A stretch of 64,000 nt of DNA from Lantana camara (taxonomy: Eukaryota; Streptophyta; Magnoliopsida; Lamiales; Verbenaceae). Location: assembly GCA_037501455.1 (NCBI GenBank), contig CM074865.1:10887001-10951000 (forward strand). Reading direction: 5' to 3'. The notes under the pieces were generated by a model, which ran no database searches, was not told the origin of the DNA, and saw nothing but the letters and a program-made list of their open reading frames with translations. A program made the position numbers and the translations under genes. How positions within the stretch are numbered: the first letter of the stretch is position 1; each line of letters begins with the position of its first letter. Positions 19,273-32,337 of this stretch are shown piece after piece.

Positions 19273-20403
19273 TAACTAGTTTCACTTACTAAACTTAAAA
19301 CCTATTGATGGAATGCTAGGAATTTAATCCAAAATTTGCATCTCGAATTAAACACCTATTTGTTCGAAATTAGCTTAATATTTAATGGGAATTTTCGAAT
19401 CAACCGGAGAGTTGTCCGGTTCGACCTCACCAACATATATGTTATCCAATTTTATTAGTCTTGATTAATGCAAGTACACTTAAATGCATTTCAAACAAGC
19501 ACATAAACAGATAACATGTCCTAGCATGATACTAACATGTAATGATCATGGGTTCTACCAATCTTATGCGTGATATGTGGGAGCCACTCCACAATCACAA
19601 GTTCTAACATACATGCCACATAAACAGTTTAAATCACATAAGGGAAAGCGGTAACAAAATACGAGCCCTATCTCTATTACATTTTTACAATTGAGATTCC
19701 CCTCCCTAACATTTTGAGGGGTCTTCACTTATGGCCTCCTTATTACTTGAATGTGGTCCATCTTACTCCATGGGTGCATTGTCTCCAAAATGAAAATAAA
19801 ACCTCACCACCTATCTCTACTCTCAAATTACAATAAAAAGAAAAAGACATAAAGTAATAAGTCTCAATCTTCATATTGGCCTTAGACAATTACACGGGGC
19901 ATACCCTGGCCTCAAAAACAGTAATATGGAAAGCCACATAATAAATCACATAACAGTACGCACATAAGTGAGGCTCCAACCTCAATTGAAAAACACAACT
20001 ATAGGGCTCCAACCCCATTTTAAACCATCCATGTGCATAAATTAAAACCATACATAAGTCTAAACCCATGATCACCTAACATGCTTTTGCAAGAATTTAA
20101 ATTTAACCAATAAATTAAAATTCTCGCTTTAAGCTCTAATAGCTTAAAACACGACTTAGATGCAATTCTTGTTCAAGAGCCTTTTCAATAAAACCCGAAA
20201 AACAATAGACTAATAAAATTCCAATTAATTTCTGAAAATTAATAATTTTATTCTTTCAATATTTTCAGAAAATAAAGTTTGCAATTTTTCACAAAATTTA
20301 AATCGATCAACTTCTCAAAAATCCCAATTTAATCAAAATTTTAAAATAATTTTATTTTAGCAAAACTGATTTTAAAAGATAAAATTAAATGGGATTTTAA
20401 GGA

Positions 20404-20777
20404 CCGAAAATACGAAACACGAGAAACACGAAAACACGGGCCCGGGACGACGCGGGATCCCCCGCCCGCCGCACAGGAACGCGCGTACAACCGACAGCGA
20501 TTGCCGCCAACGTGCGCACGCCAGGCGCGCGCCCTTGCGCACAGGCATGCGGCGTGGGTAGGCAGTCCAGCCCATCCCTGGGCGGGCGCTCCCGCGCGGT
20601 TGCGGGAGGAGCAGGCGGTTGTCCCGTACGGTTGCGGGACAGGCGAGCGGGGTGCCTAGGCGGGCGGGAGGCCTCCCGCACGGATGCAGGAGGGCTGGGC
20701 GGCGGTGACGGGGCTTGGGCGTACGACGTGCTAGCAGGCCCAGGCCCATTCTTTTCGTGTCTCGTTTCGTATTTTTG
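20404..20777. repeat. GC-rich foldback block in Copia-A leader
   Basis: A block of very high GC content in an AT-rich element. It is bounded by inverted sequences: ACCGAAAATACGAAACACG at the left and CGTTTCGTATTTTTGGG at the right. Internal text repeats GGTTGCGGGA-type phrases (GCGCGGTTGCGGGAGGAG, GTACGGTTGCGGGACAGG). The origin is unknown. Confidence 0.7.
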
Positions 20778-21016
20778 GGTTTCTCCAAAACCCGGTTCAA
20801 TCCATAATCAGAAAAATTCGATTTAAGTAGATTTCAATCAAAACGGTTTTCAAAAACACAATTCAAGAAAACAGTTTCACAAATTCAAGAAAAATTACAG
20901 TTTCGTAATTCAGGCTTTCTAAAAGAACTCATGAATACCTAATTCGCATCTAAGCCTAAGAATTTCTAACAAATTCAGAATAATTGAGACAAATCAAAAA
21001 CACGATTTACGAGGTG

Positions 21017-21028
21017 GCTCTGATACCA
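21017..21028 (-). other. Primer-binding site of Copia-A
   Basis: The plus-strand text GCTCTGATACCA reads TGGTATCAGAGC on the minus strand, complementary to the 3' end of initiator tRNA-Met, two bases from the LTR boundary at 21031. Confidence 0.9.
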
Positions 21029-21030
21029 CT

Positions 21031-22613
21031 TGTTGGAAAACACGAATCAAAAAGCAGCGGAATTTAAAAATTTTCCCAACAAAAGGATCTTGGACTCGCA
21101 ATCGTGTAACCTAATTCGTAGAGATAAGAAACTTACTTTTCTTTTATTCTTTCTTGAAGCGTTTCAAGCCACCCAAGAACGCTCTTCTCGCGGCTTGATC
21201 CTCTCTCCTTGGTAAAGCTCGAATCTTCAAACTTCTAACTTGAAGCTCTCTAGAGATAGTCCACCAACTTGACTACAATCTAACTAGTAAGGATGCTAGT
21301 TCTCTAGTTAGTGTTTAGGCTTAACCTAGGGTTTCGTTTATCTTGGAGAAAGGATGGTGTTCAACACATGAACCAAAAGAATTGCCAATTAGCTCTAAGG
21401 GGAGCTCGAGCTCCCCTATTTATAATAAAGGGAGGACCGAAAATCCTAGTCCTTATGGGCTAGGGTTTTGGTCTCTCTCTCTTATTACTTGATCATCAAG
21501 TAATTTTGACTTTGACTTTGAATTCAAATTCAAATCAACTTTCAAGAGAACTAAAAATATCCAAACTATTTTTGGATAATTTTATACTTTATTTATTTAA
21601 AATAAATAACTTATTTTATCTAATTAATTAATTCATAATTAATTAACTAGATTATTTTTCTCCAAAATAAGACTTTCTTTTTAATTCAAAATTAAACCGA
21701 AGTCTATTAAATAATTAATCACATTAATTATTTAACACATAAATAAATATACACATATATTTACACACGTGTGAGACACGTGTCACAAGGACACGTGTCA
21801 CTCACGTGAGCCACATGTGTGGTTCACACGTGTGGAACCCTCCTGGCCCGATTAACTCGTTTAATCATTTTAAAGCCTCAACTCATGTAACCAAGTTGTT
21901 GTGTGTGACCCTCTAGGTTCTCAATTTAATTAGTAGTGGTCCTAATTAATTAATTCACTAATTAATTAATCAGTCCACAGATTAAACGACCATAGTCTAG
22001 CAACAGGTGTTTAACCCCTAGCTGAATTGGAATGTTCGGATTCGACAGAACCTTTAAGTCATTGATTCTTGTGAGATACAATCCTCCTACTTACTATCTC
22101 TCAACCAAGATCTAGGGCAAGGGAATAATCAGAACCCTAATAATCCGGTCTTAAAGCTAAGTGCATTTCATATCCATTTGATCTCAATCCAAGAAACCCT
22201 TTTCTTGATGTCTTGATCTACTGCCTTGGCCAAGGACTCCATATGGCATATGAATGACTTACACAATAAGAGATCACCTCGCAAATGCAAGTGTAGGTCC
22301 TTTCTTGATTCTCATTCACTTTCATGAATCACTTGTGCAGCCCCAACATAAGCCTTGAATCAGTTGTCTAAGGCGACACCCTTTAAAGCTTATACCTAAG
22401 ACTACAGAGTTAACTCATAAAGTGACAAGGAACCTCAAGTCTAAGGATCAATTAATCACATCAATGACTCGTGAGATATTTCCTAATCTGGAAGTTTCTA
22501 TTTCCTGAAATAGAAACTTCCTTTCCCATTTAGGAATGTTCTCACACGGGGTACCTCAGTGACCTTACTTATTAAAGTAAGCACCCTCATGTATCACGCA
22601 CGTATCAACTATA
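21031..22613 (-). repeat. 5' LTR of Copia-A, first part (interrupted)
   Basis: Matches 12877-14510 of the partner LTR from TGTTGGAAAACACGAATC onward, lacking the palindrome's left arm and carrying a short extra CACAAGGACACGTGT stretch near 21785. It stops at CAACTATA, where Copia-B enters, and resumes at 32338. Confidence 0.92.
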
Positions 22614-24933
22614 TGTTGGGATTAATGCCCTGAAAATCCAATTATATTGTAAATATTTTGGATTAGTAAAACTGAAATTATCGCAAGTTATGAGTATTTT
22701 ACAAATTTAATAATTAATGACGTGTGATGGTATTTTTATATGAAATGTGTTTCATAGGAAAAGACTTTAAATACCAGAAATCACGTGTCATTAAAGTTCT
22801 AGTCGGTATGATAAGAAGATGTTCTTATCAAGACTATAATGTGTTATATAAGATGATTAGTCTTTCATCATAGGGAAATGAAGTTTCCAATTATGACACA
22901 TTGATGCTTTTCAATGAGATTGGAAACATCGAACTGGACCACTGAGATTGTTCATTTTATACTGCTATCTAAAATGAACAAAATCTCGGAAGCATTAGAC
23001 TCTTAATCCTGATAGTGTTTCGACTTTAGGCATGTAGTGTTAATCACTGTGATGTACTCAGAAGTGAGGTCTCGGTAACGGGTGGCCAAAATACTTTGTA
23101 CGTTCGGTGATTGCATGAAATGTGCTAGAGAGAAATATTGATCAAGGGATCTGTAGCCTTGCTGGAAGGTTTAAAGATATCCCTGAAATAGATTTGCAAA
23201 AAGTTCGAATTAAAACTTTGGCCAAAGTACTTCGTGTGTTCGTCACCGAAGTTGTATGTTGAATGTGTTTCACATACAGGGAATTTGGACTTAAGGCGAA
23301 TCAAGAAATTTCAGATTTAAAGTGAAAAATAAATGATAGTAGTATTGATTTATTTTTCATGGATATCTGTACAGAGGAGTAAAATGTAAAATTATTCTAG
23401 ATCGAGAAATTCGTGAATAATTTAATTAATTTTAGAGTTCAACAATATTTATTTAGTGGAATTAAATATTGTTAAACGGTAATCAATTATTGTCATGGGA
23501 TGATAATAGATTGACCCGTTTGGAGCTAAGATTAATTAGTCCTGCAGGTCCCCCCGCAAGCCCCAACGAAGATCAAAGAGAAAATATTAAAATTAGAGAG
23601 AGAAATAATTTTTCAAAGTGTTTGAAAATAGCCAAAGAATTTATTTTGAGAAAATAAATTAAATTCCGAAGAGTTGGAAATGCCCGAAATTTTATTTTGG
23701 AGAAAATAAATTTTTTCGGGAAAAAAAAAATTTTGACGTGGTGAAGTGCTGGCACAGGTGACGTGTCACGCCACGTCAGCGAGTCAGCGCACTGGGCGCC
23801 ATTTGGCGTGCCACATGGACGGCCACGATCTAGCCACGTCAGCAAGAATAAGCGGACCATATCATGTTGACTGAAAAGTCAACGGGCCGTGGAAGCGATT
23901 CATCGGGTCGGGTCACCTGGTAGGGTCGATACATGGTTAGTCCGACCCGGACACGTGGACGAATGGGAATCCGACACGTGTCCATGGGGGGCCAGACCAA
24001 GTTGAACCGACCGGTTCAATCCTGAACCGGTCTGGGAGCTGAACCGGTTCGGTCGGACCAGACCGAACCGGACACGTGGCGGCCAGCTGTGGAGGCGCGT
24101 GTGAGACACACGCCAGCTCACAGCCAGCTTCGGGCCGCGCGTGCGACGCGGCGTTGGACTCGTGGCGAGCTGATCTCCGTCGTGGTGTCCTCGGATTCGT
24201 CGTCTGAACTTGGGACACAAGGCTGAGGTGTCGAAAAGACGGTTTTGCCCTTGAGAACCTTCGTGTGCACTCCAATTTTTGAAAAAGCTTGGGCAATACG
24301 GATTATTATTATGAAAATGGCAATTAAGCCCATTTTTGTGCCTATAAATAGCCAGCTTTCTCATTTCAAATGACAAGAATTTTGGAATTCAATTTCTGAC
24401 AGTAAGAAGCCATTCGGCACTCTCTCTCTCTCTACTTGATTAATTAATCTTTAATTAGATTAATTAATTACTTAATTAAGTGATTATATAATTAATATAT
24501 AATCCACTTAATTATTAGAAAATAGGGATTTTCAGTTTTTAGAAAAAAGAGTTTTTCTAGAAAAATATTTTCTCAAAGTATTTAGCGAAATATTGCCGGA
24601 GCCCACACTCAAATTTCTTAATCGGGGATATTGCGGGGAAGCTCTGCCGGTTTCACGAGAAGATATCGAGGTGCTGGAAAAGTGCCGTTGATAGCCAATT
24701 TTGCAGTACGGTAATACCGTTGTGCTGCCAAAATTAATATTTGCATATTGTGACTATATGCTAGATGATTTAAAATTATGTTATCGATGCCTGTATATAT
24801 TAGAGTTATGCTACCCGATTTATTCCGCTGCTTTATTAAAATATTTTGGAAATATTTTGAAAACGAAGTTATGGCGAATTTTTTTGAATATTACGCTGTA
24901 CCGTCACTCTGCTTCGGGCCCGCCACACCAACA
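22614..24933 (+). repeat. 5' LTR of Copia-B (2320 bp)
   Basis: TGTTGGGATTAATGCCCTG to CCCGCCACACCAACA. A TATA box CCTATAAATAGCC lies at about 24341. A patch at 23995-24070 repeats GAACCGGTTC-type palindromic words. A CT run is at about 24419. Open frames of up to 158 codons on the minus strand inside the LTR recur in the partner LTR and are not taken as genes. Confidence 0.95.
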
Positions 24934-24935
24934 AC

Positions 24936-24947
24936 TGGTATCAGAGC
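24936..24947 (+). other. Primer-binding site of Copia-B
   Basis: TGGTATCAGAGC begins three bases after the LTR end (24933) and is complementary to initiator tRNA-Met. Confidence 0.92.
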
Positions 24948-26058
24948 GGGGCTCTGATTATATACTCGCATTGATAAAGCATAAGATGCATAATTTTAAA
25001 TCTGATACTGTGCACGTAAGTTCTGTCTAAGGAGGCTGGGTTTTAAGTGGGACCGTTGTGACCCCTCCAGTGTTTACTGGGAATTTACGTGGAATGGTAA
25101 TTTTCTGGGAATTGATTTCAATAATCTTCCTGGTTAATTACCGAATCAGTAAATATGATTTAAATTATGTGATAATTTAAAACATATTTATTTAAGGGGC
25201 CATAAAAATTTAAAGCGTGATAATTATGTGATAATTATATGCAAGCATGCTTTTAATTTAAAAATGGCATGATAATATGTGATATTATGTTGTTTCAATT
25301 ATGCATGTTTTATTTAATATGATTAGATAAATAATGTTTAATAGAGATTAAATACGATGCATAATTGGATTAATATTTTTGGCTTAAATTAATAAAGAGT
25401 TATTAAAGCCTTAAAATATTATTAGGATTAATTAATAATCCTAGTGGGAGCTTATTAATTAGATTAATTACTTCCAAAATTAATAAGACGCCAAAAGTGA
25501 TTATTTAATAATCAAAGATAATCCACAAATTCTATAAAATTCAAGTGGGAGCGAGATGAAAAGAGTTGGATGCTCACGGCCTCCATTACCCGTCTATAGT
25601 ATAGTGGATATATACTACTCCCTTCGGCGGGTATGTATTCGTGGTATACAAGATTAGACTTCTTCGGATAGAATGAAATATGGGGAAAGTCAGCTCGACC
25701 ACGCCTCCGTGGAGTGTCTGATCTACTCGTGCGAATTTCTAGGTAATGGTGTACGCTTGACTAAGTGATGTATTAACCTCCCTTCGGAGCTATGTTACAT
25801 TCACTTAGAAGCCAAAGGTTAACGTGGTGGATTAACATAGTTTGGTAAGAGTTACCTAGATGGCATGTTAATTAAGATTAATTCTAGCTTTTCTAAGCAG
25901 TCTTCGACCCCGCTTCCGGGGAGTCAACTGCGGTTGGATAAGTCACCATTGTGTAAACCAAAAATGCTTACGTGGATTTCATTTATTGGTTAGACGCAAA
26001 AGAAGTAAAATACAGAATCATAACTTGCACCATTTTAAAATATTTCAGTTTTAAAGCA
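24948..26058 (+). other. Copia-B untranslated leader
   Basis: About 1.1 kb without a credible gene. At 25610-25930 it carries several short GC stems closed by TTCG (CCCTTCGGCGGG, TTCTTCGGAT, CTCCCTTCGGAGC) or by similar loops (GCCTCCGTGGAG, CCGCTTCCGGGG), suggesting a folded RNA leader. Confidence 0.7.
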
Positions 26059-28001
26059 ATGACGACCGCTAGCCCCTTCAATCGATCCTAAAGGAAAATA
26101 GACTTGAAGGGTCTAATTATGCTGACTGGAAAATGAATCTTGACATCGTGTTTGGTCACGAGAATCTGAAACAAGTGCTCACTGAACCTTGTCCGGGGGT
26201 ACCGGAAACTACGGCCAATCAGGATATGAGAAATGCTTATGCCAATTGGATCAAGTCCAATGATTTGGCTAGGTCTTATATCCTGGCATCCGTCTCCAAT
26301 GTTCTCAAGCATCAAATGCATGAGATGCCAACTGCTAGGAACATGATGGATCATCTCCATCAAATGTTTGGAGGACAGAATCGAGCCAAGAGGCTCGAAT
26401 TGATGCGGAGGCTGTTAGTTACCAAGATGTCTGAGGGATCACCTGTTCAGGATCATGTTATGAACATGATGGCTTGCCTGAACGAAATTGAAAGCCTTGG
26501 TGCTAAATTTGATGATCTCAGCAAACAGGATATGATCCTATGCTCTCTGCCAAAGTCGTTCGACACATTCAGGCAAAATTATTCTATGAACAAATTGGAT
26601 TTTTCTCTGCCTGAATTGATTAACGAACTCAAATTGGCGGAGGGAGTGATGAAAGCTAAGGGAACTGTTCTCCTAGCTCAGGCATCGACTTCCACGGCTC
26701 CAAAGGCCAACAAGTGGAAAAAGGGAAAGGGAAAGGTTCTCAATCCCAAGAAAAAGGTTCAGAAGAAGAAAGGCAAACCAAGCAAGGGAAAATGTTTCCA
26801 CTGCGGTGAAAATGGGCACTGGAAGAGGAATTGTCCAAAATACTTAGCAAGTCTTCCTGCTAAGCCATCTGGACAAGGTATATCGATATCTTGTTTAATT
26901 GAATTATGTTTAGTTGGAAGTCCACCAGATTCCTGGTGTGTGGACTCGGGTTCAACTAATCATATTTGCAATTCGTTGCAGGGGTTCAAGCTAACCAGAA
27001 AGCTTGAAGATGGCGAGATGCAGCTACTGCTCGGGGATAATACAAGTATATTTGTATTAGCAGTAGGGACTGTAAATTTGTATTTTGGTGATAGGGTTTT
27101 GATGTTAAAAGACACTTTGTACATACCGTGTGTTCGCAGAAATCTGATTTCTGTGGGCTGTTTAATAAATAATGGTTTCAGTGTTTGTTTTGAACAAAAT
27201 TTTACCATTAAGCAAAATAAAAAGTTTATTTGCTCTGGCACGGTAAAAGATGGTCTTTTCTTGTTATACCCCGATAAAAACCCTAATTCCGAACTTAACA
27301 CTAATACGCTTGACTTACCATCCAAAATAAAAACTCCTATGCCTAACGAGGCATACAAGTGGCATTTACGTCTTGGTCATATTAATCCAAAAAGGATCCA
27401 AAGACTAATTTCAGACGAATTGTTGAGTCCCTTGGACTTAACAGAACTACCAGTCTGTGAATCCTGCTTGGAAGGTAAAATGACCAAGAGATCTTTTAAA
27501 TCTAAAGGTAATCGAGCCACAGAATTGCTTGAGTTAATTCATACTGATGTGTGTGGTCCTATAAGTATTCAAGCAAGAGGAGGTTTTGAGTATTTCATCA
27601 CTTTTATAGATGATTACTCCAGGTATGGATACGTTTATTTGATGAGATATAAGTCTGAATCTTTTGAAAAGTTCAAAGAATTCAAGGCTGAAGTTGAAAA
27701 TCAAACTGGAAAACGTATCAAGGCACTTCGATCAGATCGTGGTGGTGAGTATCTGTCTACAGAGTTTCTAGAATTTCTCACTGCAAACGAGATTAGATCT
27801 CAATTATCTGCACCGGGTACACCCCAGCAGAACGGTGTTGCAGAAAGGAGAAATAGAACTCTGATGGAAATGGTAAGATCTATGATGAGTCATGCTACCC
27901 TACCAAGTTCGTTTTGGGGCTTTGCACTCAAAACGGCGGCACACATTTTAAACCTTGTTCCATCCAAGTCGGTTCCTAAAACACCAATGGAACTGTGGTG
28001 A
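26059..28001 (+). pseudogene. Copia-B gag, protease and integrase
   Basis: The likely ATG is at 26059 ([10 protein letters not shown]), but this frame meets a TAA within about 30 bases. The long frame (ATG 26133; upstream codons open to about 26095) continues it, so one frameshift lies near 26090. Gag follows to about residue 215. The zinc knuckle [14 protein letters not shown] is at 221-234 of the 26133 frame and the protease [13 protein letters not shown] has D at 271. Pre-integrase [13 protein letters not shown] and CESCLEGKM come next, then the integrase core with [22 protein letters not shown] and [19 protein letters not shown]. It ends at a TGA (27999-28001) after PMELW; the same frame reopens at once, so this is a nonsense change. 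Confidence 0.92.
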
Positions 28002-29994
28002 GGGCGAAAGCCCAGTGTCTCCTATCTTCGAATATGGGGAACCCCAACTCATGTGTTAAGGAAAGATCCTGACAAGTTGAAATCAAGAACAGAGGTTTGC
28101 TTGTTCATAGGTTATCCTAAAGGAACAAGAGGTGGTACATTTTACGATCCGAACGATCACAAAGTGTTTGTGAGCACTAATGCCAAATATCTTGAAGATG
28201 ATTTCCTAAATAACCACAAGGGTAGAAGCAAAATTGTGTTAGAAGAAATGACAACATCAGATTCTGAATTCCAACAACCCATAGTAACTGAAAATGTGTT
28301 AGATACATATGATGTACCAGATACAACATATGATGTAGGGACAAGTACACAACAGCCTCGTCGTAGTGGGAGGATTGTCAGGGCACCTGACAGATACTTA
28401 GGATTAACCCAAGTGGTTGAATCTGACGTATCTGATCCTGTCACATATGATGAAGCTATAAAGGATATAGACGCTGACCGTTGGGTCAGAGCCATGGAAT
28501 CTGAATTAGATTCAATGTATTCCAATAAAGTCTGGGAACTTGTAGAGGCGCCTGAGGGCATTAAACCTATTGGATGCAAATGGGTCTACAAGAGAAAAAG
28601 GGGAATAGATGGAAAGGTTGAGACCTTTAAAGCAAGGCTTGTGGCAAAGGGTTATACCCAGAAAGAAGGTATCGATTATGACGAAACCTTCTCGCCTGTA
28701 GCAATGCTTAAGTCCATAAGAATTCTCCTATCCATTGCTGCTCATTTTGATTATGAGATTTGGCAAATGGATGTAAAGACTGCCTTCTTGAACGGGCACC
28801 TTCAAGAAGAGATATACATGGCTCAGCCTGAAGGCTTCATAGCCAGAAATCAGGAGCATATGGTATGCAAGCTTGCTAGATCTATTTATGGTCTTAAGCA
28901 AGCGCCTAGGTCATGGAACATCAGATTTAATGAAACAATTAAATCCTTTGGATTTATACAATTGCCTGATGAACCATGTGTGTACAAGAGACATCATGAT
29001 AGTGTTGTAACATTTTTAGTTTTATATGTGGACGATATTCTGCTCATTGGGAATGACACGGGAATATTGTCAGCAGTTAAGATTTGGTTGTCAAACCAGT
29101 TTGACATGAAAGACCTAGGTGAAGCCAGTTATATTCTAGGGATCAGACTTTGTCGTGATCGTAAGAATAAGATGATTGGTTTATCACAAGCAGCATATAT
29201 AGATAAGATGCTGGCAAGATATAATATGGCTAACTCCAAGAAAGGATCGTTACCTTTCAGACATGGAGTTCATCTGTCTCGGGATCAGTGTCCCAAGAAC
29301 CCAGAAGAGACAGAAGAAATGAAAGATGTTCCGTATGCTTCTGCAGTCGGAAGCCTCATGTATGCCATGTTATGTACTAGGCCATATATCTGTTATGTTG
29401 TAGGTCTAGTCAGCAGATATCAGTCAAACCCTGGACCCCAACACTGGATAGCTGTAAAGCATATATTGAAGTACTTGAGAAGGACTCGGGATTATATGCT
29501 TGTCTATCGCAGTGATGAGCTCATTCCTATTGGGTACACAGACTCGGATTTTCAATCTGATTTGGATTCTAGGCGTTCGACGTATGGATACGTGTTTACT
29601 CTAGGAGGAGCAGCCGTTAGTTGGAGGAGTATTAAGCAATCTTGCATTGCTGACTCCACCATGGAAGCTGAATACGTGGCAGCTTGCGTATTGGTTCCGG
29701 AATTTTCTAATGGATCTAGAAGTCGTCAAGGACGGACTTACGCCGATCACATTGTACTGTGACAATGCTGGAGCGGTGGCCAACTCCAAGGAACCTCGAA
29801 GTCATAAATGTGCCAAGCACATCGAGAGGAAATTTCACATTATACGTGATTATGTGGAACGTGGAGAAGTGGCAGTGGTGAAAATTGGCTCAGTAAATAA
29901 TCTAGCAGATCCCTTCACTAAGACTTTGGCGCAAAAGAGTTTTGACACTCATGTAGAAGGGATGGGCCTTAGATATGTAGCCAATTGGATTTAG
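28002..29994 (+). pseudogene. Copia-B reverse transcriptase and RNase H
   Basis: Continues in frame from the TGA at 27999-28001 (the 28053-29762 frame). RT blocks are [40 protein letters not shown] and the catalytic [14 protein letters not shown]. RNase H shows [12 protein letters not shown] and [10 protein letters not shown] frameshift at about 29680-29700 shifts reading to the 29647-29994 frame, which holds [14 protein letters not shown] and KHIERKFHIIRDYVERGE and reaches the natural stop TAG at 29992-29994. The polypurine tract and 3' LTR follow. In the family this part makes the cDNA; this copy needs help from other copies. Confidence 0.93.
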
Positions 29995-29996
29995 GG

Positions 29997-30008
29997 CAAA
30001 TGGGAGAT
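29997..30008 (+). other. Polypurine tract of Copia-B
   Basis: GCAAATGGGAGAT directly before the LTR start TGTTGGGATT. Confidence 0.88.
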
Positions 30009-32332
30009 TGTTGGGATTAATGCCCTGAAAATCCAATTATATTGTAAATATTTTGGATTAATAAAACTGAAATTATCGCAAGTTATGAGTATTTTACAAA
30101 TTTAATAATTAATGACGTGTGATGGTATTTTTATATGAAATGTGTTTCATAGGAAAAGACTTTAAATACCAGAAATCACGTGTCATTAAAGTTCTAGTCG
30201 GTATGATAAGAAGATGTTCTTATCAAGACTATAATGTGTTATATAAGATGATTAGTCTTTCATCATAGGGAAATGGAGTTTCCAATTATGACACATTGAT
30301 GCTTTTCAATGAGATTGGAAACATCGAACTGGACCACTGAGATTGTTCATTTTATACTGCTATCTAAAATGAACAAAATCTCGGAAGCATTAGACTCTTA
30401 ATCCTGATAGTGTTTCGACTTTAGGCATGTAGTGTTAATCACTGTGATGTACTCAGAAGTGAGGTCTCGGTAACGGGTGGCCAAAATACTTTGTACGTTC
30501 GGTGATTGCATGAAATGTGCTAGAGAGAAATATTGATCAAGGAATCTGTAGCCTTGCTGGAAGGTTTAAAGATATCCCTGAAATAGATTTGCAAAAAGTT
30601 CGAATTAAAACTTTGGCCAAAGTACTTCGTGTGTTCGTCACCGAAGTTGTATGTTGAATGTGTTTCACATACAGGGAATTTGGACTTAAGGCGAATCAAG
30701 AAATTTCAGATTTAAAGTGAAAAATAAATGATAGTAGTATTGATTTATTTTTCATGGATATCTGTACAGAGGAGTAAAATGTAAAATTATTCTAGATCGA
30801 GAAATTCGTGAATAATTTAATTAATTTTAGAGTTCAACAATATTTATTTAGTGGAATTAAATATTGTTAAACGGTAATCAATTATTGTCATGGGATGATA
30901 ATAGATTGACCCGTTTGGAGCTAAGATTAATTAGTCCTGCAGGTCCCCCCGCAAGCCCCAACGAAGATCAAAGAGAAAATATTAAAATTAGAGAGAGAAA
31001 TAATTTTTCAAAGTGTTTGAAAATAGCCAAAGAATTTATTTTGAGAAAATAAATTAAATTCCGAAGAGTTGGAAATGCCCGAAATTTTATTTTGGAGAAA
31101 ATAAATTTTTTCGGGAAAAAAATTTTTTTGACGTGGCGAAGTGCTGGCGTGGCAGGTGACGTGTCACGCCACGTCAGCGAGTGGCGCTGACTGGGCGCCA
31201 TTTAGCGCGCCACATGGACGGCCACGATCTAGCCACGTCAGCAAGAATAAGCGGTCCAGATCATGTTGACTGAAAAGTCAACGGGCCGTGGAAGCGGTTC
31301 ATCGGGTCGGGTCACCTGGTAGGGTCGATACATGGTTAGTCCGACCCGGACACGTGGACGAATGGGAATCCGACACGTGTCCATGGGGGGCCAGACCAAG
31401 TTGAACCGACCGGTTCAATCCTGAACCGGTCTGGGAGCTGAACCGGTTCGGTCGGACCAGACCGAACCGGAAACGTGGCGGCCAGCTGTGGAGGCGCGTG
31501 TGAGACACACGCCAGCTCACAGCCAGCTTCGGGCCGCGCGTGCGACGCGGCGTTGGACTCGTGGCGAGCTGATCTCCGTCGTGGCGTCCTCGGATTCGTC
31601 GTCTGAACTTGGGACACAAGGCTGAGGTGTCGAAAAGACGATTTTGCCCTTGAGAACCTTGGTGTGCACTCCAATTTTTGAAAAAGCTTGGGCAATACGG
31701 ATTATTATTATGAAAATGGCAATTAAGCCCATTATTGTGCCTATAAATAGCCAGCATTCTCATTTCAAATGACAAGAATTTTGGAATTCAATTTCTCACA
31801 GTAAGAAGCCATTCGGCTCTCTCTCTCTCTCTACTTGATTAATTAATCTTTAATTAGATTAATTAATTACTTAATTAAGTGATTATATAATTAATATATA
31901 ATTCACTTAATTATTAGAAAATAGGGATTTTCAGTTTTTAGAAAAAAAAGTTTTTCTAAAAAAATATTTTCTCAATGTATTTAGCGAAATACTGCCGGAG
32001 CCCACACTCCAATTTCTTAATCGGGGATATTGCGGGGAAGCTCTGCCGGTTTCACGAGAAGATATCGAGGTGCTGGAAAAGTGCCGTTGATAGCCAATTT
32101 TGCAGTACGGTAATACCGTTGTGCTGCCAAAATTAATATTTGCATATTGTGACTATATGCTAGATGATTTAAAATTATGTTATCGATGCCTGTATATATT
32201 AGAGTTATGCTGCCCGATTTATTCCGCTGCTTTATTAAAATATTTTGGAAATATTTTGATAACGAAGTTATGGCGAAATTTTTTGAATATTACGCTGTAC
32301 CGTCACTCTGTTTCGGGCCCGCCACACCAACA
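30009..32332 (+). repeat. 3' LTR of Copia-B (2324 bp)
   Basis: Matches 22614-24933 throughout, including a TATA box CCTATAAATAGCC at about 31740. It is followed by the target duplication CTATA and then the rest of the Copia-A LTR. Confidence 0.95.
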
Positions 32333-32337
32333 CTATA

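Larger units (their letters stand above)
18746..21016 (-). other. Copia-A untranslated leader
   Basis: 2.3 kb between the primer site and the gag ATG, with no credible gene. It holds four copies of a CCCACGACTCG motif (18951-19272) and a GC-rich foldback block (20404-20777). The remainder is AT-rich. Open frames at 20372-20826 on both strands come from the GC richness of the block and have no family features. Confidence 0.75.
22614..32332 (+). mobile_element. Ty1/copia retrotransposon Copia-B, nested in Copia-A LTR
   Basis: A complete element: 5' LTR 22614-24933, primer site, leader, gag-pol 26059-29994, polypurine tract, 3' LTR 30009-32332. A perfect 5-bp target duplication CTATA flanks it (22609-22613 and 32333-32337). 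The LTRs are nearly identical, differing mainly by single substitutions and one changed patch near 23735-23800 versus 31130-31195, pointing to a young insertion. The coding region has a frameshift near the gag start, one in-frame TGA and one frameshift in RNase H. Confidence 0.96.

Noticed and set aside
20372..20826. Open frames of up to 142 codons on both strands in the GC-rich block
   Set aside because: Overlapping frames on both strands arise from high GC content; residues are Arg/Pro/Gly-rich with no motif, and the block lies in a retrotransposon leader.
23900..24376. 158-codon minus-strand frame, repeated at 31299-31775
   Set aside because: Both copies are inside the two LTRs of Copia-B, so the repeat reflects LTR identity and not a gene family.
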